6,141 nucleotides of DNA from assembly GCA_002359185.1 (NCBI GenBank), contig DEML01000006.1:26074-32214 (forward strand), in the 5' to 3' direction. Both the position numbers and the translations under genes were made by a program. The DNA comes from Planctomycetaceae bacterium UBA2671 (GTDB taxonomy: Bacteria > Planctomycetota > Planctomycetia > Planctomycetales > Planctomycetaceae). The notes beneath the pieces were generated by a model, which worked only from the letters and a program-made list of their open reading frames with translations, was not told the origin of the DNA and made no database searches. This document shows, in pieces, positions 5,240 through 6,141 of the stretch. Numbering within the stretch: the first letter of the stretch is position 1; each line of letters begins with the position of its first letter.

Positions 5240-6003
5240 TTACTGTCGAGCATCTTTCCAAGCATTTTGAAGACCTCAAACGAGGTCGTGTGTATGCGTT
5301 GAAGGATGTTTCATTTGATGTTCAGCCGGGAGAAATCTTTGGTCTGCTTGGTCCTAATGGAGCCGGGAAGACAACAGCTCTACGAATTCTCAGCACGGTC
5401 CTCAAACCGTCTGAAGGAGAAGTGATTGTTTCGGGTTTCAATGTGGTGACTCATCCGACAGAAGTTCGACAGAATATCGGCTTTATGTCGGGAAATACAG
5501 GAATTTACGACCGGATGACCGGCTGGGAACTGGTCGAGTATTTTGGCAGATTATACGGCTTGCCAGAAGATTTGCTGCAGCATCGATTGCATGAAGTCTT
5601 CGACACATTGCAGATGAACGATGTCCGCGATGTGCTCGGCTCCAAAATGTCGACTGGGATGAAACAGAAGGTTTCCATCGCCCGCACAATTATTCATGAT
5701 CCCCCCGTCCTGATTTTTGATGAACCGACTTCCGGTCTCGATGTGCTGGTCGCGCGAGCCTTGCTCGAAGCGATCAATTCGCTGCGGACTCAGGGAAAAT
5801 CGATTATTTTCTCGACGCATATTATGCGAGAAGTCGAGAAACTGTGTGATCGCATCGCCATTATTCATAAAGGTCAGATCCTCGCGATGGGGACTCGGGA
5901 GGAATTAGCCGAGGAACATCAGCAGCCGGATATGGAAGAACTCTTCTTTGATCTGATCAAAGAATTTGAAACGAAGCAGAAGGAACTCAACCAAAAAGTA
6001 TGA
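5236..6003 (+). CDS. NatA-like ABC transporter ATP-binding protein
   Basis: This 255-residue nucleotide-binding subunit is full length for the DrrA/CcmA/NatA-like exporter group. Visible motifs are Walker A GPNGAGKTT (39-47), signature MSTGMKQK (138-145) in place of LSGGQ, Walker B VLIFDEP with catalytic E163 (158-164), D-loop SGLD (166-169) and switch His195 (STH, 193-195). At the Q-loop, where IGYxxQ is usual, the sequence is IGFMSGNTGIY (81-91), so Gly86 seems to replace the glutamine. By family, it hydrolyses ATP to drive a membrane permease; NatA-type proteins pair with NatB for sodium or small-molecule efflux, but the substrate cannot be read from the ATPase. The charged C-terminus (about 222-255) looks helical. 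No permease gene begins in the 138 nt that follow. The ATG at 5236 fits the usual MITVEHLSKHF opening. Confidence 0.92.
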   Translation: MITVEHLSKHFEDLKRGRVYALKDVSFDVQPGEIFGLLGPNGAGKTTALRILSTVLKPSEGEVIVSGFNVVTHPTEVRQNIGFMSGNTGIYDRMTGWELVEYFGRLYGLPEDLLQHRLHEVFDTLQMNDVRDVLGSKMSTGMKQKVSIARTIIHDPPVLIFDEPTSGLDVLVARALLEAINSLRTQGKSIIFSTHIMREVEKLCDRIAIIHKGQILAMGTREELAEEHQQPDMEELFFDLIKEFETKQKELNQKV

Positions 6004-6100
6004 AGCTCAATTCTAAACCCTATTTCATATGGAAACCACATTTCTTGTTTCACGACCATAAGAACAACTGAAAACTTGAACTATATTTTATTCGGGGTGG

Positions 6101-6131
6101 CGGGGGCGCTCCGCTTTTGCGGAAGCCCCCG
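6101..6131. repeat. GC-rich intergenic hairpin, probable dispersed repeat
   Basis: CGGGGGC (6101-6107) pairs with GCCCCCG (6125-6131), and inside it TCCGC (6110-6114) pairs with GCGGA (6119-6123) around TTTT; two unpaired bases on one side and one on the other separate the stems. The GC content is far above the AT-rich sequence before it. TTGAAC (6076-6081) and GTTCAA (6135-6140) flank it as an asymmetric inverted pair. No T-run follows on either strand, so I favour a REP-like element over an intrinsic terminator, although it could still end the ATPase transcript. It may continue past the right edge. Confidence 0.5.
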
Positions 6132-6141
6132 GAAGTTCAAC

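Noticed and set aside
6029..6061. Start of a permease gene at the ATG at 6029
   Set aside because: The frame stops after ten codons and encodes no membrane segment.
6101..6131. Intrinsic terminator for the ABC ATPase gene
   Set aside because: The stem is strong, but neither strand has a following T-run, so it is listed as a repeat.

Overview
The window most resembles a chromosomal segment of a planctomycete (Planctomycetota), probably of the Gimesia/Rubinisphaera type; the genus is a guess. The strongest evidence is a DUF1559 prepilin-like protein with an N-terminal methylation motif and a C-terminal H-x9-DG motif, a family greatly expanded in that phylum. A DUF1844 protein, a secreted beta-sandwich protein of a type I recall from planctomycetes and a NatA-like ABC ATPase agree with this. 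Base composition looks moderate (close to half G+C by eye), and start codons include GTG.

Layout, left to right. Positions 1-132 hold two small hairpins with identical TTCA loops, then a GTG-started gene for a secreted LamG/DUF1080-like protein (133-849, +). It converges on a gene for an exported right-handed parallel beta-helix (pectate-lyase-3-like) protein (919-2376, -). The 154-nt divergent spacer (2377-2530) carries a 15-bp tandem repeat just upstream of a possible promoter. Rightward from it run a DUF1844 gene (2531-2947) and, 44 nt later, a class I SAM-dependent methyltransferase gene (2992-3852), a plausible two-gene operon. A repeat-rich AT-rich spacer of about 200 nt with a possible promoter and a 5'-UTR hairpin leads to the DUF1559 prepilin-like gene (4061-5071), which ends at a convincing intrinsic terminator (5106-5139). 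Last comes a NatA-like ABC ATPase gene (5236-6003), preceded by a ten-codon leader ORF overlapping its start as ATGA. After it, 138 nt end in a GC-rich hairpin that looks like a dispersed repeat.

How the genes fit together: two products look exported (the LamG-like and beta-helix proteins), one is a predicted type IV pilin-like membrane or surface protein, one is a cytosolic methyltransferase of a type often seen with surface glycan or lipid biosynthesis, and one energises an unidentified export or transport system. A cell-envelope theme is possible, but most of these genes are separate transcription units and nothing here proves a common pathway. I saw no tRNA, rRNA, CRISPR array, insertion sequence, integrase or toxin-antitoxin pair. 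I regard this as a largely ordinary chromosomal region; the interest lies mainly in the intergenic repeats and hairpins, and I did not find a convincing new multi-gene system. No gene-free stretch exceeds 300 nt.
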